Assembly: GCF_023278565.1 (NCBI RefSeq)
Contig: NC_064678.1
Span: forward strand, 4,464,001-4,528,000
Source of the DNA: Colletotrichum lupini
Lineage: Eukaryota > Ascomycota > Sordariomycetes > Glomerellales > Glomerellaceae
Length of the DNA: 64,000 bases
Reading direction: 5' to 3'
Notes under the pieces: generated by a model
Databases searched by the model: none
What the model was told of the DNA's origin: nothing
What the model saw: the letters and a program-made list of their open reading frames with translations, nothing else
In this document: positions 46,866 through 58,483 of the stretch, piece after piece
Layout of the letters: every line of letters begins with the position of its first letter
Position numbering within the stretch: the first letter of the stretch is position 1
Translations under genes and position numbers: made by a program

Positions 46866-47290
46866 TTATTATTAAAATTTAAAAAGAGAATAAGTAGCTA
46901 TTATATTATTATTTAAACTTTAAGTATAATTAATATAATTATAGCCCTAGTTTTAAAGCTTTTATATACTTTTTATTTATTTTTATATTCTATTTTTATT
47001 AACTACTCGGGTAGTTCTTAATATTAACTATATAATATTAAAATATAATATTAGTAAATATTTATATTATCTTAGTAAACTTTATATACTTTTTATATTA
47101 TAAACTTATTAAAGTAGTTAAGGATATTATTAAAATTATAAGTTAATAAGTTAGGATTTAGGCTCGTAATATACATATTATTACTTAAAAATAGTTTTAA
47201 AATCTTTATTTACTTAGTAAAATATTTATAACGCTAAGGCTTATATAAATTAAGAGAAAGTAGCTGAATAATTATTAATTATAATATTAA
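46864..47290 (+). repeat. Repeat unit Y, copy 2, with small insertion
   Basis: Matches 42321-42635. An extra about 110 bp (about 46980-47090) is flanked on both sides by TATATACTTTTTAT, as if inserted or slipped between direct repeats. Confidence 0.7.
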
Positions 47291-47977
47291 TTAACTATTA
47301 ATAATAATAATATAATAAGACTATATATATATATTATTTATTATAATAATAAATATATATATTATTATATAATATTAATATTTTAATTATAAATAACTAG
47401 TAAATTATATTAAATATATAATTATATAATGAGCTTATAATTTATTAAAATAAGTTAATAATTTATTATTTTATTATTTATTAATTAATTTATATTTATA
47501 AATATTATAGAAATTAAAAAGATAGAAATATTTAAAAAGTATTTAAGATATGTTAAGGAAATATTTAAAATATATTAAGGAAATATTTAGGAAATGTTTT
47601 AAAAACTTTTTAGAAATTTTTAAATTTTTTTTAAGAAACTTTTAGGAAATTTTTAAGAAATTTTTAAGAAATTTTTATAAATAATATATTATTTATTTAG
47701 TATTTATAGCCTTAACCTCTATTTATATATTTACTACGAATATTTATTTATAATACTATAATACTCTTAATTTATATAATACTATTTTAAAAAGGTAAGT
47801 AAAATACTTTTATTTTAATAAACTCTTTACTTATAAACTTCCCTAAACTTATTATTTTTTATTATTCTTTAACTTTTAATTATACCTTTTACTTATTTAT
47901 ATCTTTAATAAAGATCTAAGTAAAAATAGCGGGGTTTATTTAAGAATTTATTTTATTATTATTAGAATTATTAGCGG

Positions 47978-48000
47978 GGGTAAGCTAGACTAGCTTACCC
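47978..48000. repeat. Perfect 11-bp palindrome in the AT-rich block
   Basis: GGGTAAGCTAG, a single A, then CTAGCTTACCC. It is preceded by two more G and stands out by keeping ten G/C bases in an otherwise A/T stretch. Confidence 0.8.
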
Positions 48001-49212
48001 TTAACTATTTTACTATTTTAGCTTATTTACTTAGAGGTCTTAAAGATTTTTAAAAATAATTAATATTAAATATAATAATATATAAGTATTAATAAAATAA
48101 TATATTAAAAATATCCTTATTTAATACGAGTTTAGAGTAATAATATTTATAAAATACTAAATAAGTTAGCTCGTATATATTAAAAAGAGGGTAAGTTATA
48201 AAATCTAGTTAAAAAGAGTATTAATTAAGGAATAAGTTATATTTATTATAGTTAATAATATTTTATAATTTATAAACTTTATAACTCTCCTCGGGGCCGA
48301 GCTTAACGTTTATTTTTATCTAAGCGACGTTTTATTAAAAATAGTTGATTTTATAAACTAAAAATATTTTAGAAATATTTCTATTTATAATACTATTCTT
48401 TTTAAAAAGAATAGTAAATAATACCTTATTATTTATAATAGCCTTAGGCTTTTGGGGGGTATTTAAGGGCATATCTTAGCCCTTTACAAGTAATATTATT
48501 TTAATATAATATCTTATAAAAAACTATTAATAAAGCTAAAAATATTAATATAAAATAAGAAGTAATTTATAAATAACCTCGAGGTTAATAATAATAAAAA
48601 GGGATCTTTTATAAAAAATTATAAAGTCGATATAATAACCCTTTTTAAAATACTTCTTAAGTATATTAAAAAACGATTAGTAATAGCTATTAAAATAAAA
48701 GCTATTAGCCTCTAAATAATAGTAATAGAGTTCTTTTAGTAATAGGATTACTTAACTTTATTATTATAAAAATAAGTAAATAAATTGCGTATTTAATTAT
48801 AATAATAAGGATAAAACTTATACTATTAGTTTTAAATATAAAGAGATTCTTAAGCCGGCCCCTCTTATTATTAATATAAAACTTAAAACTATTATTATTA
48901 TAATAATAAAAAAGTATTATAAAATTAATTTAGAAATATTTTTAATTAATTATTAATAAATTTCGAATATAATAGTAAGTTTTATAATAAAAATTTCTAA
49001 TAAAAATTATAATAAAAAATAAAAGTTTAAAAAAAAGGATATAAAAGTTTAAAAAAGGGACGTAACTTAGCTAAGATAAAAAAAAGGTATAAGTTAGAAT
49101 TATTTCTTATAAAACGGACCTTAATTAAGTAATAATACCCTAATTAGCTATAATTTATTTTTAAAATATTTCTAACCTAAGTACCCTAAAAAAAAAAAAA
49201 ACGAAGTCTAAT

Positions 49213-49305
49213 TAGTTAAATTTAGCTAGGATTTACTAATATCTAAGTACTTATTATTATATACGGGACTCTTACCTTAACTAGGGGGGGTTATTATTAG
49301 TTTAT
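49213..49305 (-). repeat. Right terminal inverted repeat of the block
   Basis: Reverse complement equals the left repeat for 51 bp, with diverged similarity further inward to about 49213. The sequence outside returns to normal composition within 20 bp. Confidence 0.88.
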
Positions 49306-49317
49306 ATATAGACTCTG

Positions 49318-49324
49318 GACGTCG
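49318..49324. repeat. Candidate target-site duplication, right copy (GACGTCG)
   Basis: Second copy of the 7-bp repeat at 33675-33681. Taking these as the duplication, the right element end reads CAGAGTCTATAT on the reverse strand and the left end AGTGATTCGA. Confidence 0.55.
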
Positions 49325-52299
49325 CCTTATTAGGTTCTATTGTTATATCGTTCCTGGAATCCTGTCTGTTCGTTTCTCCTGCCATTTCTTCTCCCTCCCC
49401 CTCCGGCCCTTCCCCAAGCAGCCAAGTTCCCCCCTTCCTTCCTTCGGGCTGGCAGGTGCCCATCGGGAGCCTCAGGCACACACATTATACCTTCAGAAGT
49501 CTTGTTGGTGTTACCCTCGGTCTCTCTTCTCTCGCGAATTGATGTTCCAACGACGGCCCCTCGGCACTGGCCTGGACTTCAGGAACAATCCACACATGCG
49601 CTGTAGTGTGGTGCTGACGTTAGGTACGGATACAGATACCTGCCGCGTGCGATGATGGGGGCAGCCGCGGCGTGGCAAGGTAACATCCCCAATTTCTCGA
49701 CCATTGTTTCTCAATGTTTCCATGGGCGCACAGTCTGTTCAATGTTACATCGCAGCCAGCCGCCATGGGCGCTGGACACTGCTTCATCCGACCAAAAAAC
49801 GAAGAAGAAGAAGAAGAAGAAGAAGATGAAGCAAAGAAACACTGGAATATTTCCTGTCTCTTCAGCGCGGCAACGAGCCGTCCACATTCCAGCAATACGT
49901 CGCAGGCCTCCGCGCAGCACAGAGTACCCTACCGAATGTGCGTAAAGATTGGCGGCTGACAAGCAGGTACCCGTCCTCGACTGCGGTACTCTCTGGGCCC
50001 CCCCGGAGCCACCGGCTGATCGTCATTCTTTCGCATCCAGGATTCCCAAGGAGGGGTGTTCAACGGTGTTCGGACCCTGGCACTGTCTGGGCCTCTTTTC
50101 CCCCTGGACTCTTGACTAGCGAAAAAAGCTGGAACCCTTTTCCCAGTTTCCGCGTGTTTCAAGGAACAAGCACCTGTCCGACGGTTCGTCCAATCATGCA
50201 ATGCCGGGGAAGGAAACAAGATGGCATTGTGACAAGCGACAAGGCAAGTTGGACAGAGAGATTGGGAAGTGAAAGGTTGGACGAGCGGGCAATAGCAAGG
50301 ACATGGGACGGAGTCACACAGTCACTGCCTACCGCGATCAAGCGATTGTCGCGACAAAATAGCAGAGCACGTCAGCTGGCAGAGACCAGACAGAACATAC
50401 CTACCAAACCAGCCGCGAGGGAATCGGTCTCGGTAAGGCCCTAGAGACATGTGATGGGCTCAATACTTGGCTATGTGATGCTTGCTGACTTGGCAAGACT
50501 TTACGACTTTCGGCTACATCCTGCCGCCCCCGAACTCCAAGATCCATGGCCTGCGCCTCGCTACCCACCTTATGTTGTCCGATCTTCTTTCCACTTCCCG
50601 ACAACCCAATTGCCGTCCATACGACGATGATTTCCTCTCAGTCCCAAAACGAGTCACGACGTTGGCAGTTGCTGGTTCACTGACTGGCCAAAACGACGAA
50701 CGGCTTACGTTTCCTCGGCACCCAGTTCCGCTTGTCTGATGTCTGGGTTAGTGTGCAGTAGTCCGCCCTGCTTACCAGGACTAACGGCTTGACTTCCAGA
50801 CAACGACAGTTTTGGGGTCCTGGGGTTGTTTACGTAGTAGGCGAACGGCCAGCAAACATCAAGATGGTGGATCGATCGAGCCTTGTTGTAGGGTCAAGAG
50901 GGGGCCACGCCCGTATCAAGGAGTCGAGTCCATCCCCTTCAAGGCTACGAAGCAAGCCCGGCCCGCCAGAAATGGCCCGAAGCACGTATTTTTTTTGTGA
51001 GGATTGTCCCTTGGTGGGCCGGTGCCAATGATGCAGCGAGCAGGTCGGTCAAGACTCCCAAGAGGCTGCGCTAACGGATCCAACGGGCTATTCTCGCACC
51101 TCCATGGACCGTTCAAGTTGCTTCTTCTGTCTTGGTACGTTCTTTTTTCGGACGTCCAGCCCCAGAGCCAGGGTCAGCGAACGACAGTTGCCGTGAAGTC
51201 AACCATCTCAGTGCCGATTGACGACTCGCTCAGAAAACGCAGAGAAACTGCCTCGGCCAAGGGGGAGGATCTCCAGTACTATGGGGTTCTTCTCTTTGCA
51301 CCTCGTCCTAATGACTGCTATTCTCAGTGGAGGAACTGCAGTCATCCCCCCACTTTTGCTGTTTATTCCCTCTCGGGGCTTTCGCGACTTCTGTAGGACG
51401 CTACCCGTCCCTACGGTGCGGCCCTGGTTGTGCCTGGACAGCGCTTCCATGCTCTCTCAGGTACCGAGGGCACCGTCAGCAGCTCCTTCGTCACTTGGTT
51501 GGGCGAGAGGGTGGTGGCATTGGATGAATGGTGCCAGCGCTAGCAAGACCTGCAGGCCTCCTCCTCTTCCTCCACCACGCACACCCCCTGAGCCCTGCTT
51601 TCCGCGCCCCCCTCTTCCCACCTCGCCCAGTCTCGCCAGTCCCGAAGTGGCTCACCTGTGCCTGGCCCTGCGGCCGGCCCTGGATGTTGCTGTCCAGGAC
51701 TCCAACGTCGTGTTTGTGTGCCTGTCGTCTGGTGCAGTTTTTGCCTGCCATACAAATCCTGGTCGACATCCGCTTCCCAGTCTCGTACACCTTTTTTGAT
51801 CTTTCTTTTTTCTCTCTTTTCCTCATCCAACAACGCTCCCTCTTGTTTGACCACAAACCCATTCATTCATTTTTCTTGGACCCTTGAGCAGTGCTCGACC
51901 AACTATCAGTCCCACCAATTCATTCCTTCACAGAAGACTGTTTCGAGGTTCATCCAAACTACCAACCAACGGATTCATCCCGTCTTGTCGTCACACAGAG
52001 AGTTCAGTGAACTCCCTTTTCATCCCAACTCTACAGAATCAGTCTGCCTCCAAACATCAAGTACATACCAAGGACTGCTCCGAGCTCCCATCGACAACCT
52101 TGAACCCAACCAGGCTTCCCACGCTGTAGCAAGCACATTCCCTGATCAAGAGGCTTAGCCCATTGCATTCATTTCGCTTCCAACTCCACCTTGACGGAAA
52201 GGACGATCACCAAGTTTACTATCAAGAGGCCGTATAAGTCTCCTGAATCACACAAACCAAAACCACTTCGACTACCAACACAGTCTTCGACAAGCCAAA
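49325..52299. other. Intergenic region and long leader upstream of the RlpA-like gene
   Basis: About 3 kb of normal composition. It holds a GAA microsatellite at 49801-49826. From about 51770 to 52290 it is rich in pyrimidines and CAACC/ACTACC words with few G, the look of a strong fungal promoter with a long 5' leader. Overlapping frames at 51218-51887 on both strands are proline- or charge-biased and show no family features. I see no other gene. Confidence 0.55.
49801..49826. repeat. GAA microsatellite
   Basis: Eight to nine uninterrupted GAA units followed by GATGAAG. Confidence 0.85.
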
Positions 52300-53172
52300 A
52301 TGAAGACCGCCGCCTTCCTCTGCGCCGTACTGGCTACCACTGCCATTGCCCAGCCCCATCAGCATGGAAGCAAACGCCGCCATGTCCACGGCAAGCACCA
52401 GAAGCGTCACCTCGTCACCGAGTGGGTTACCGAGACCGCCTACGTGACCGAATATGTTGATTCAACCTCCACCGTTTGGGTTGAACCCGAGGTCTCGTCC
52501 ACCAGCTCGGCGCTTCCTACCACCTCCGTTCCCGCCCAGTTCTTTGAGCCCGCCGACCAGCCGTCTTACACCACCTTGTCAACCTCCACCAAGCCTTCCG
52601 CGGCTGCTTCTCCCATCAAGGAATCCATTCAGCAGCAGGCGCCAGCTCCCATCCCCACCACCACATCTACGCCCGTCCCTGCTCCCCAGACCCCGACTCC
52701 CGAGCCCGTCCCGACTTCAACCTCTGTCTACGTTGCTCCCCCGCCGGCTCCTACCACGTCCACTACTCCCGCCCCCGCGCCTCAACCTACTACCAGCCAG
52801 GCCCCTCCCGCGACCACTTCCGCTGCTTCTGGTGGTTCCGGCGGTGGTTCCGGCGGCACCACGCACACTGGTGACCTGACTTACTACGCTGTTGGTCTTG
52901 GCGCCTGCGGTGAGGACGACAGCGGCAAGGACAACACCGAGAACATTGTTGCCGTCTCTCACTTGGTCATGGGTGCCCAGTCCAACGGCAACCCGTACTG
53001 CGGAAAGAAGGTCCAGATCACCTGCAACGGCAAGACCACCACTGCCACCGTCCGCGACAAGTGCATGGGCTGCGAGGCGGATGCCATTGACGTCAGCGAG
53101 AAGGCCTTCCTCGAACTCTTCGGCAGCCTCGGCGTTGGTCGCGGGACTGTCGAGTGGAAGTTCCTTGACTAA
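52300..53172 (+). CDS. Secreted RlpA-like double-psi beta-barrel (expansin-related) protein
   Basis: A single exon of 290 residues. The signal peptide is [17 protein letters not shown] with cleavage expected before QPHQH. Two dibasic KR sites (SKRRHVHG, about residue 25; HQKRHLV, about residue 36) suggest Kex2 processing. A long Pro/Thr/Ser linker with Gln (about 60-190) should be heavily O-glycosylated, followed by a GGSGGGSGG hinge. The C-terminal about 100 residues form the barrel: [70 protein letters not shown] and VEWKFLD, with Cys pairs conserved as in barwin/RlpA-like fungal proteins. Known relatives bind or loosen cell-wall polysaccharide or are secreted during infection. Catalytic activity is not indicated. 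It is the nearest gene to the right end of the repeat block, about 3 kb away. Confidence 0.87.
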   Translation: MKTAAFLCAVLATTAIAQPHQHGSKRRHVHGKHQKRHLVTEWVTETAYVTEYVDSTSTVWVEPEVSSTSSALPTTSVPAQFFEPADQPSYTTLSTSTKPSAAASPIKESIQQQAPAPIPTTTSTPVPAPQTPTPEPVPTSTSVYVAPPPAPTTSTTPAPAPQPTTSQAPPATTSAASGGSGGGSGGTTHTGDLTYYAVGLGACGEDDSGKDNTENIVAVSHLVMGAQSNGNPYCGKKVQITCNGKTTTATVRDKCMGCEADAIDVSEKAFLELFGSLGVGRGTVEWKFLD

Positions 53173-54511
53173 GAGGCGCACTGGTGCGCGCTCTCGCTCC
53201 AGCTTCTCTGGGGTTCCGCGGGTGCTTCATCGTCTTTTGCCATGCCGCTTCCCAATGGAGGTGCCGCGCTGATCACCTATCATGGCAGTTTCCCAAGACA
53301 GCCATTTTTCTCTCAAATCTCAATAACAATTATGGTCACATTTCACCTCACTTGAATGAGGACGGCGCCTGGTTCACAGCACGGGACTGGATTGGATAAC
53401 AAAAAGACTACGAACAAAACTACGGTTTTGATGACGTGATGACGAATATCTCTATACCTGTGTATGCGTACTCCGTTCGTGGGTCCATCCTGGGCGGATG
53501 CATTTGGTGTTCTGTTTGTGGACATGCTTGTCCACCGGTCAGTTTCTAAACTTAACTTTCAATGTATATATCTATTAGGGGTGTTACCACCATATGGTAT
53601 CCCCGAATGGGCTATTGGGACCAATGTGGTTTCCAGGACAAAAACAAAAAGTAGAAAAATCCCATTATTGGAACTCGATCTGCAATCCCTCTCTCCGCGT
53701 TTCCTGGACAATCGGCCGAGTGACTGCCCTCTTCCACATCTTGGCATTCTTAATGTCCGAGAACCCTCATGAGATTCCACTCGAGACGCAATGATATTTG
53801 ACGAAATGTTCGCCATAGTAGGCAAAGGAGGGGCAAAACCTAGCCTCCCACTGGTTTGCAAAATGACACAGTCGAACATTCCAACGACCAGCTCAGATGA
53901 CGTCCAAACTCCAAAGAGGAGAGAAAAAAGCAAACATCGCCCAGCCTGACAGAGACATTCTGCATCGCATCTGTTACCGTGGCTGCATTAGCCGTCGAGC
54001 CCCAAAGCCCCCTCGCCCCCCCCTTCTCTTGCCTCTCTGGAGTCTGCAGAGGCGATTGTCTCTGACACCCAGGCTTGTACGTGTCTCGCTCCGCAACGAT
54101 CCGGATCGTCCTGGGCCAGTCCAGCGAGCCGGGCGGCGGTTCAGCATTCCTCGTCTGCCTGCGCCCCAGTTGCCTTGACTTATTTGGTAAAGGCTGGTTT
54201 CACGAGCCGAGGACGAGAGAAAGAGAGATGGCCTAAGTCCAGTCCCATCTTCGCAATGCGCCTTGTCCTCATTGTTGTTCCATTTTGGCGAGGGAAACTG
54301 TTCACAGAGGACCGATATCCCGATATCTCGTTGAGTTGGAAGGCGAGGTCTAGATGATCTATTCATTGCCACAGACTGGGGGCTTTTGTAGCAGCAAGAG
54401 CTACCTATGCTGTACAGAGGATGATGTCGAAAACTCGCAGAGGAACTGCACCGTTTACACACGCCCCTATTCCGAAGTTGCACAGAGATTCGCCACGACA
54501 GGCACCTTTGT
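53173..54511. other. Convergent intergenic region
   Basis: 1.3 kb between the 3' ends of the RlpA-like gene and the FAD oxidoreductase. Only short frames occur on either strand. No RNA gene or repeat was recognised. Confidence 0.5.
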
Positions 54512-56308
54512 CTACAACAAGAACATATCCAAGTCATCCATCTCCTTGATGGAAGGCAAAGCCCTCGCCTTCTCAGCCCTCTCCTCACTGACCAAGAACT
54601 CAGCCGGAAGCTCCTCCTCCCCATCCACGTCATCCTCCCTCCTGCTGCTGCCGTCGCCGCCGCCGCCGATCATCATACCCGCCACAGCCCGCCCGCACAG
54701 CGCGGCTTGCGGCATCCCGTGCCCGGTATACCCGGCGCAGACCCACAGCCCTTCCCCGCCGCCGAGGACGGTCCCGGCGGGCACTTGTCCCACCCACGGC
54801 CTGCCGTCGCGCGAGAAGGCCATGATGCCCGTCCACTCGTGACTCGCTTGTAGCTCCTTCTTGCTATTGGCGTTGGTGGCGCTGTCCTCTTCCTCTTGCG
54901 CCTCCGTCTGCGTCTGCCCTGTTCCCGTGACCGTATTAGTGCGACCAGTATCAGTAGTGCGAGCAAGATCAAGATTTCTCGCCCCAGCCCGCCTCAAATA
55001 CGAAGCAACAACAGGATCAACCTCGTCATCGTCAGAAATACCCACCCCGCGCAGCGTCCCGTTCGCCCGCCCACCGCCCAGAATCATCTCCAGCCCGGGG
55101 CCGGGCCGTTGTATGAGGTAATCATCCTGGTTCGGCTCACCCTTCGCAGCGTCGGAGCTCGCCATGAAGACATAGCTCCTCCCGAGCTCGGCGCGCGGCC
55201 GGGGCGGGAAGAGGGCGGCGACCTGACCTCGGACGGGGACGACGAGGTCTGCGAAGCGGGGGAGGAGGCGCGAGGTGTAGGCGTTTGAGGCGAGGAGGAC
55301 TTGCGCGGTGGCGATTTGGCCGCGAGGGGTGTGGAGGATCCATGATGGTGTGCCGGATGGGGTTGAGGGGGCAAGGTGTTGGAGGCGTGTTACGGGCGTG
55401 GAGGTCTGGATGTTGAAGGAGACACCTTGCCCGACGTTTCCCGTCAAAGTGTCCACGTCAGCCTTGTCCGCTCCGAACCTCCGCAGCAGATCTTCAAAGA
55501 TCCACGACACGAGCTTGTAGGGCCACACGCTTGCCGCCTCCTCCTGCACGACGGCGCCGGCGGCGTCCGGGATCCTGAGGTCTGCGAGCTCCTCCGCGTC
55601 CGTGACGAGGCGCGCGAGCGACGCGAAGCGGGGCGGCAATGCGGCGATTTGCTTGCGAGCGGCGTCGACGAGATCGGGCGTCAGCAGGGCGTGAACGCCG
55701 CGGAGGGAGACCCAGTCGCAGGGGATGGCATTGTTGGCGATGAGGTCACGGATGTGGGCGTAGTTTGCGAGCTCAAAGGTTGCGATGGCGGTGTTTGGGT
55801 TGTAAGCTACCGGCTGGCAGTGGCCGCCGTTCTGGATTGTCAAGTTAGTTCTAAAGGTTCCTTTTTAAGGTAGATCGGAGGGCTTGGGATGTTGGTGGGG
55901 ATAGATAGTATGGCGTGTATGAGTGAGTGAGACGATGATAAGGAAGTCACCCCCGTCTAAGCCCCTCCAAACAATGGAAGAACCTCCATAACGAGACATT
56001 CTCAAAATACACAAGAAATTGAAAGAACTCACCCGTCCAGTAGCCCCCGAACAAACCTCCCGCGCCTCAAGCAGAACAACCCTCTTCCCCTCCCCACCAG
56101 CGCCGGCACCAGCCCGCTCCAGCAACTCCTTGGCAGCGAACGCGCCCGTGATGCCGCTGCCGACGACGACGACGTCCGCGGTCGGCGGCAGGTCCCGTGT
56201 GGTCCGGTGGCCAAGCAGCGTCTTGGAAGGCTCGCGGTGCCAGTACGACGCCGTGCTCTTGGCCGAGGGCAGGTCGGCTTGGCCCGGCTGGAGGGTTTCG
56301 CCTGTCAT
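54512..56308 (-). CDS. FAD-dependent oxidoreductase, DAO (D-amino-acid oxidase-like) family
   Basis: Two exons, 56033-56308 and 54512-55831, with intron 55832-56032 (GTGAGT to CCAG), give 531 residues. The Rossmann FAD site ADVVVVGSGITGAFAAKELLE lies at about 44-64, followed by the strand RVVLLEAREVCSGATGR and, across the intron, NGGHCQP. This SGATGRNGGH-type signature is shared by DAO-fold amine and amino-acid oxidases such as gamma-glutamylputrescine oxidase relatives. The substrate-domain segment VPVRGQVAALFPPRP and the C-terminal FAD-contact region EWTGIMAFSRDGRPWVGQVPAG to GYTGHGMPQAALCGRAVAGMM are present. An insert rich in Thr, Gln and Glu (about 390-430) precedes the latter. The substrate is unknown. 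No secretion signal is seen, so it is probably cytosolic or peroxisomal; the C-terminus DMFLL is not a standard PTS1. Confidence 0.87.
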
Positions 56309-57006
56309 TGCTTTGCTTATTGAGGGTTAGGTTGAGATGCTCGGGGTTTCTTATCGGGGGTTGAGGGGTTATTGATAAGCTTTGTAAAACCGCGATGTGC
56401 CGTTTTTTGAATGTTGTGAATTAGATGTTAGAGACTTTTACTGCAGCCAAAGTTCTGTGTGAAATGCAGTCGTCAATGTTGGTATTTATGTGATGTTGGT
56501 CGCGTGAACCGATCAGTCATGTGCCTGGGCGAGAAAAGTGGTGGTGGTGGTTGACTGTAGGTCGCCGCACATGTGAGGTCGCCCGGCCTTGCCCCTCCGG
56601 CCCTTGCTCTCCTCCCACCGTACGAAAGCCGAAACGCGGCATCATTGACACACGTCCGCGGCCTGCGTCACTGCTGTCGTAGATTTCCACAGACTGCTGG
56701 TTACTGCAGATACGCGTGTTCAAAAAATTGCCGAAGACATGAGCATTATCAAGAAATTTGACATTACTGCCCGACTACCGTACCAATTTTTAAGGGTGGA
56801 AACGCCAATTTTCTCTATTGTGCCATCAATCCATTGGCCACCCGGAGCGCCGCAGCCGTGAATGCCGCAGTGCACACTGCCTGGGCCAGCGAAGGTCATA
56901 TCTACAAGACAAGAGTACGCTAAAGGACGTAAATAGCGTAGAAGAAACACCTCTCCAACTCTTTTCTCGTTTCTGGTCCGTGGGGTCGTAATTTGGTTGT
57001 CGTCGC
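56309..57006. other. Intergenic, promoter of the FAD oxidoreductase
   Basis: 698 bp between the oxidoreductase start and the eIF2-beta stop, both minus strand. It contains the oxidoreductase promoter and the eIF2-beta 3' end. No gene was recognised. Confidence 0.5.
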
Positions 57007-58483
57007 TTAACCCTGCATCTTTCTTCTCTTTCCGATCTGGGCGGAGAAACCGGTCTTGATGGCGGTGACGGAACGTCTCGACCCGCAAGAGTTGCAAGTA
57101 ATGAAGTACAGACGGTTCTCTCCCTTGGACAGCTCGGTGTCGGCGGACTTGCCTGGGGTCGGTTGTCAATAATCGCAACGAGACGCAATGGTGGGGTATT
57201 TTGTTCGTAAGCTTACAGGTCTTGCAGGTGACGTACTCGACTGTAGGGAAAGAAAAGAACTTTGGTCAGCATCTACGCGGCAGCAAACGTCAGGGGCACC
57301 GAGCAAAGTCTCACTAATGTACTTGCGCAACACGTTCTCAAGCTGCTTCTGCTGGAAACGACCCTTGATAACAAGGCGTCTGCTGCCGTCGACGGAACCG
57401 CTGGTACCCAATTCGGAGAAGAGGTAGGCTGTGACGTGCTCCTCGGTTCTCTTCATACGCTTGCAAATTTCGGCAATGTTGGCAAAGATGGTCTTCTTGT
57501 TGCCTTCACGCATGCACTGCGGGGGCGGGATCTTGTAGCTCTTGGAGCCGCTCAGAGCGTGGTCGGGGTTCTTCTGAGACAGCTGGTGGAAGAAGCGGTT
57601 CAGAAGCAGGCTGTAGCTGAGGGCCTTGGTCTCGTCGTGCTGCCAGATACCGGTACCTTGGTCCATGTCGCCATCGTCGGCAGCACCCTCGGCCTCGGCG
57701 CCCTCCTCCTTGCCCTCGAGCTCCAGGGCCTTGAGCTTAGCGGTGAACTCGTCCTCATCGCCGTCCTTGGGAACCTTCGTCTTCTTCTTCTTCTTTTTGA
57801 TCGACAGGTCAAGACCGCCGTCCTCGCCAGCGGCAGCCTCCTCAGCGTCGTCACCTTCCTTGGGAACCTTCTTCTTCTTCTTTTTCTTCATTGACAGGTC
57901 GAGCCCGCCATCTTCAGCAACATCGGGGACAGGGGCCGTCGCATCTTCGGCTCCAGCTTGAGAATTGGCATCAGCATGTAAGGCTTCAAGGGCTGCGGTA
58001 AGCGGCGGCGTACGGGGCGTGTGCGACTGGGCTGTCTCCTTGGGTTCCTCGGTGGCGTTGACCATTGTGACTGAACCGTCTGCGTCGACTACTACTTGCT
58101 CGTCTGTGAAGGCGACGGATTTGCGCTGTTTGCGTTCGGGGGCGGGAGTGGTATCCTGTGGGGCGAGGCACCTATGTTAGAAAACGATATTCAATGGTGT
58201 TTGGGTCTTTTTTTTTTTCTCCGTTTGAGGAATTGAAGAGAAAAAAACTGGATCAGTAGAAGAGGGGACGGGGGGTCGAACAACGGTCAGGTGGTGATGA
58301 TGTCCAGCAGCTCGGGCGGTTTGACAGAGGTTGAGTCACGGAAAATGTTCTGTTCAATTCGTGTCTGGTTCCGGTTCGCAGTGGGGTAATCAAGCATGGG
58401 ATTGGTGGAGGGGCCAGTGGGTGGTGGTGCTCAGAAGTGCGCATGAGGGAGGGCTAGCAACGGTAACTTACTTCGACATCCAT
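57007..58483 (-). CDS. sui3: Translation initiation factor eIF2 subunit beta
   Basis: eIF2-beta is part of the GTP-binding eIF2 complex that brings initiator Met-tRNA to the 40S subunit. Four exons: 58472-58483 (only MDVE), 57315-58155, 57217-57240 (24 nt) and 57007-57152, with introns 58156-58471, 57241-57314 and 57153-57216. The sum is 340 residues. The N-terminal part has two lysine blocks in a repeated context, [18 protein letters not shown] and [19 protein letters not shown]; yeast has three such K-boxes, which bind eIF5 and eIF2B. The core follows ([68 protein letters not shown]). The C4 zinc finger CKTC...CNSC is intact, with an intron splitting the codon of its second Cys. It diverges from the probable mim2 gene. 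Confidence 0.97.

Larger units (their letters stand above)
33682..49317. mobile_element. RIP-degraded nested transposon block with terminal inverted repeats
   Basis: This 15.6-kb block contrasts sharply with both flanks. The line at 34021-34080, for instance, has 8 G or C in 60 bases. CpA and TpG are almost absent while TpA is everywhere, the expected result of RIP, and no frame of 60 codons is open between 33505 and 49340. The ends carry inverted repeats identical for 51 bp (33691-33741 and 49255-49305) and similar for about 90 bp, plus a flanking 7-bp direct repeat. Inside lie a Ty3/Gypsy element, an extra gag fragment, copies of a second element and a RIP-spared LTR-like island. The superfamily of the outer element is unresolved: TIRs of this length suggest a Mutator-like or similar DNA transposon, but no transposase is readable. 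Confidence 0.85.

Noticed and set aside
33682..49317. Regional centromere or mitochondrial DNA insertion
   Set aside because: The block has defined inverted termini, LTRs and Gypsy protein fossils, is short, and has a CpA/TpG-loss signature; no mitochondrial genes or tRNAs are seen.
51218..51887. Several long frames on both strands upstream of the RlpA-like gene
   Set aside because: Mutually overlapping, biased by pyrimidine-rich leader sequence, no domain.
57262..57894. Plus-strand Leu-rich frame of 210 codons
   Set aside because: Antisense reading of the Lys/Glu-rich eIF2-beta exon 2.
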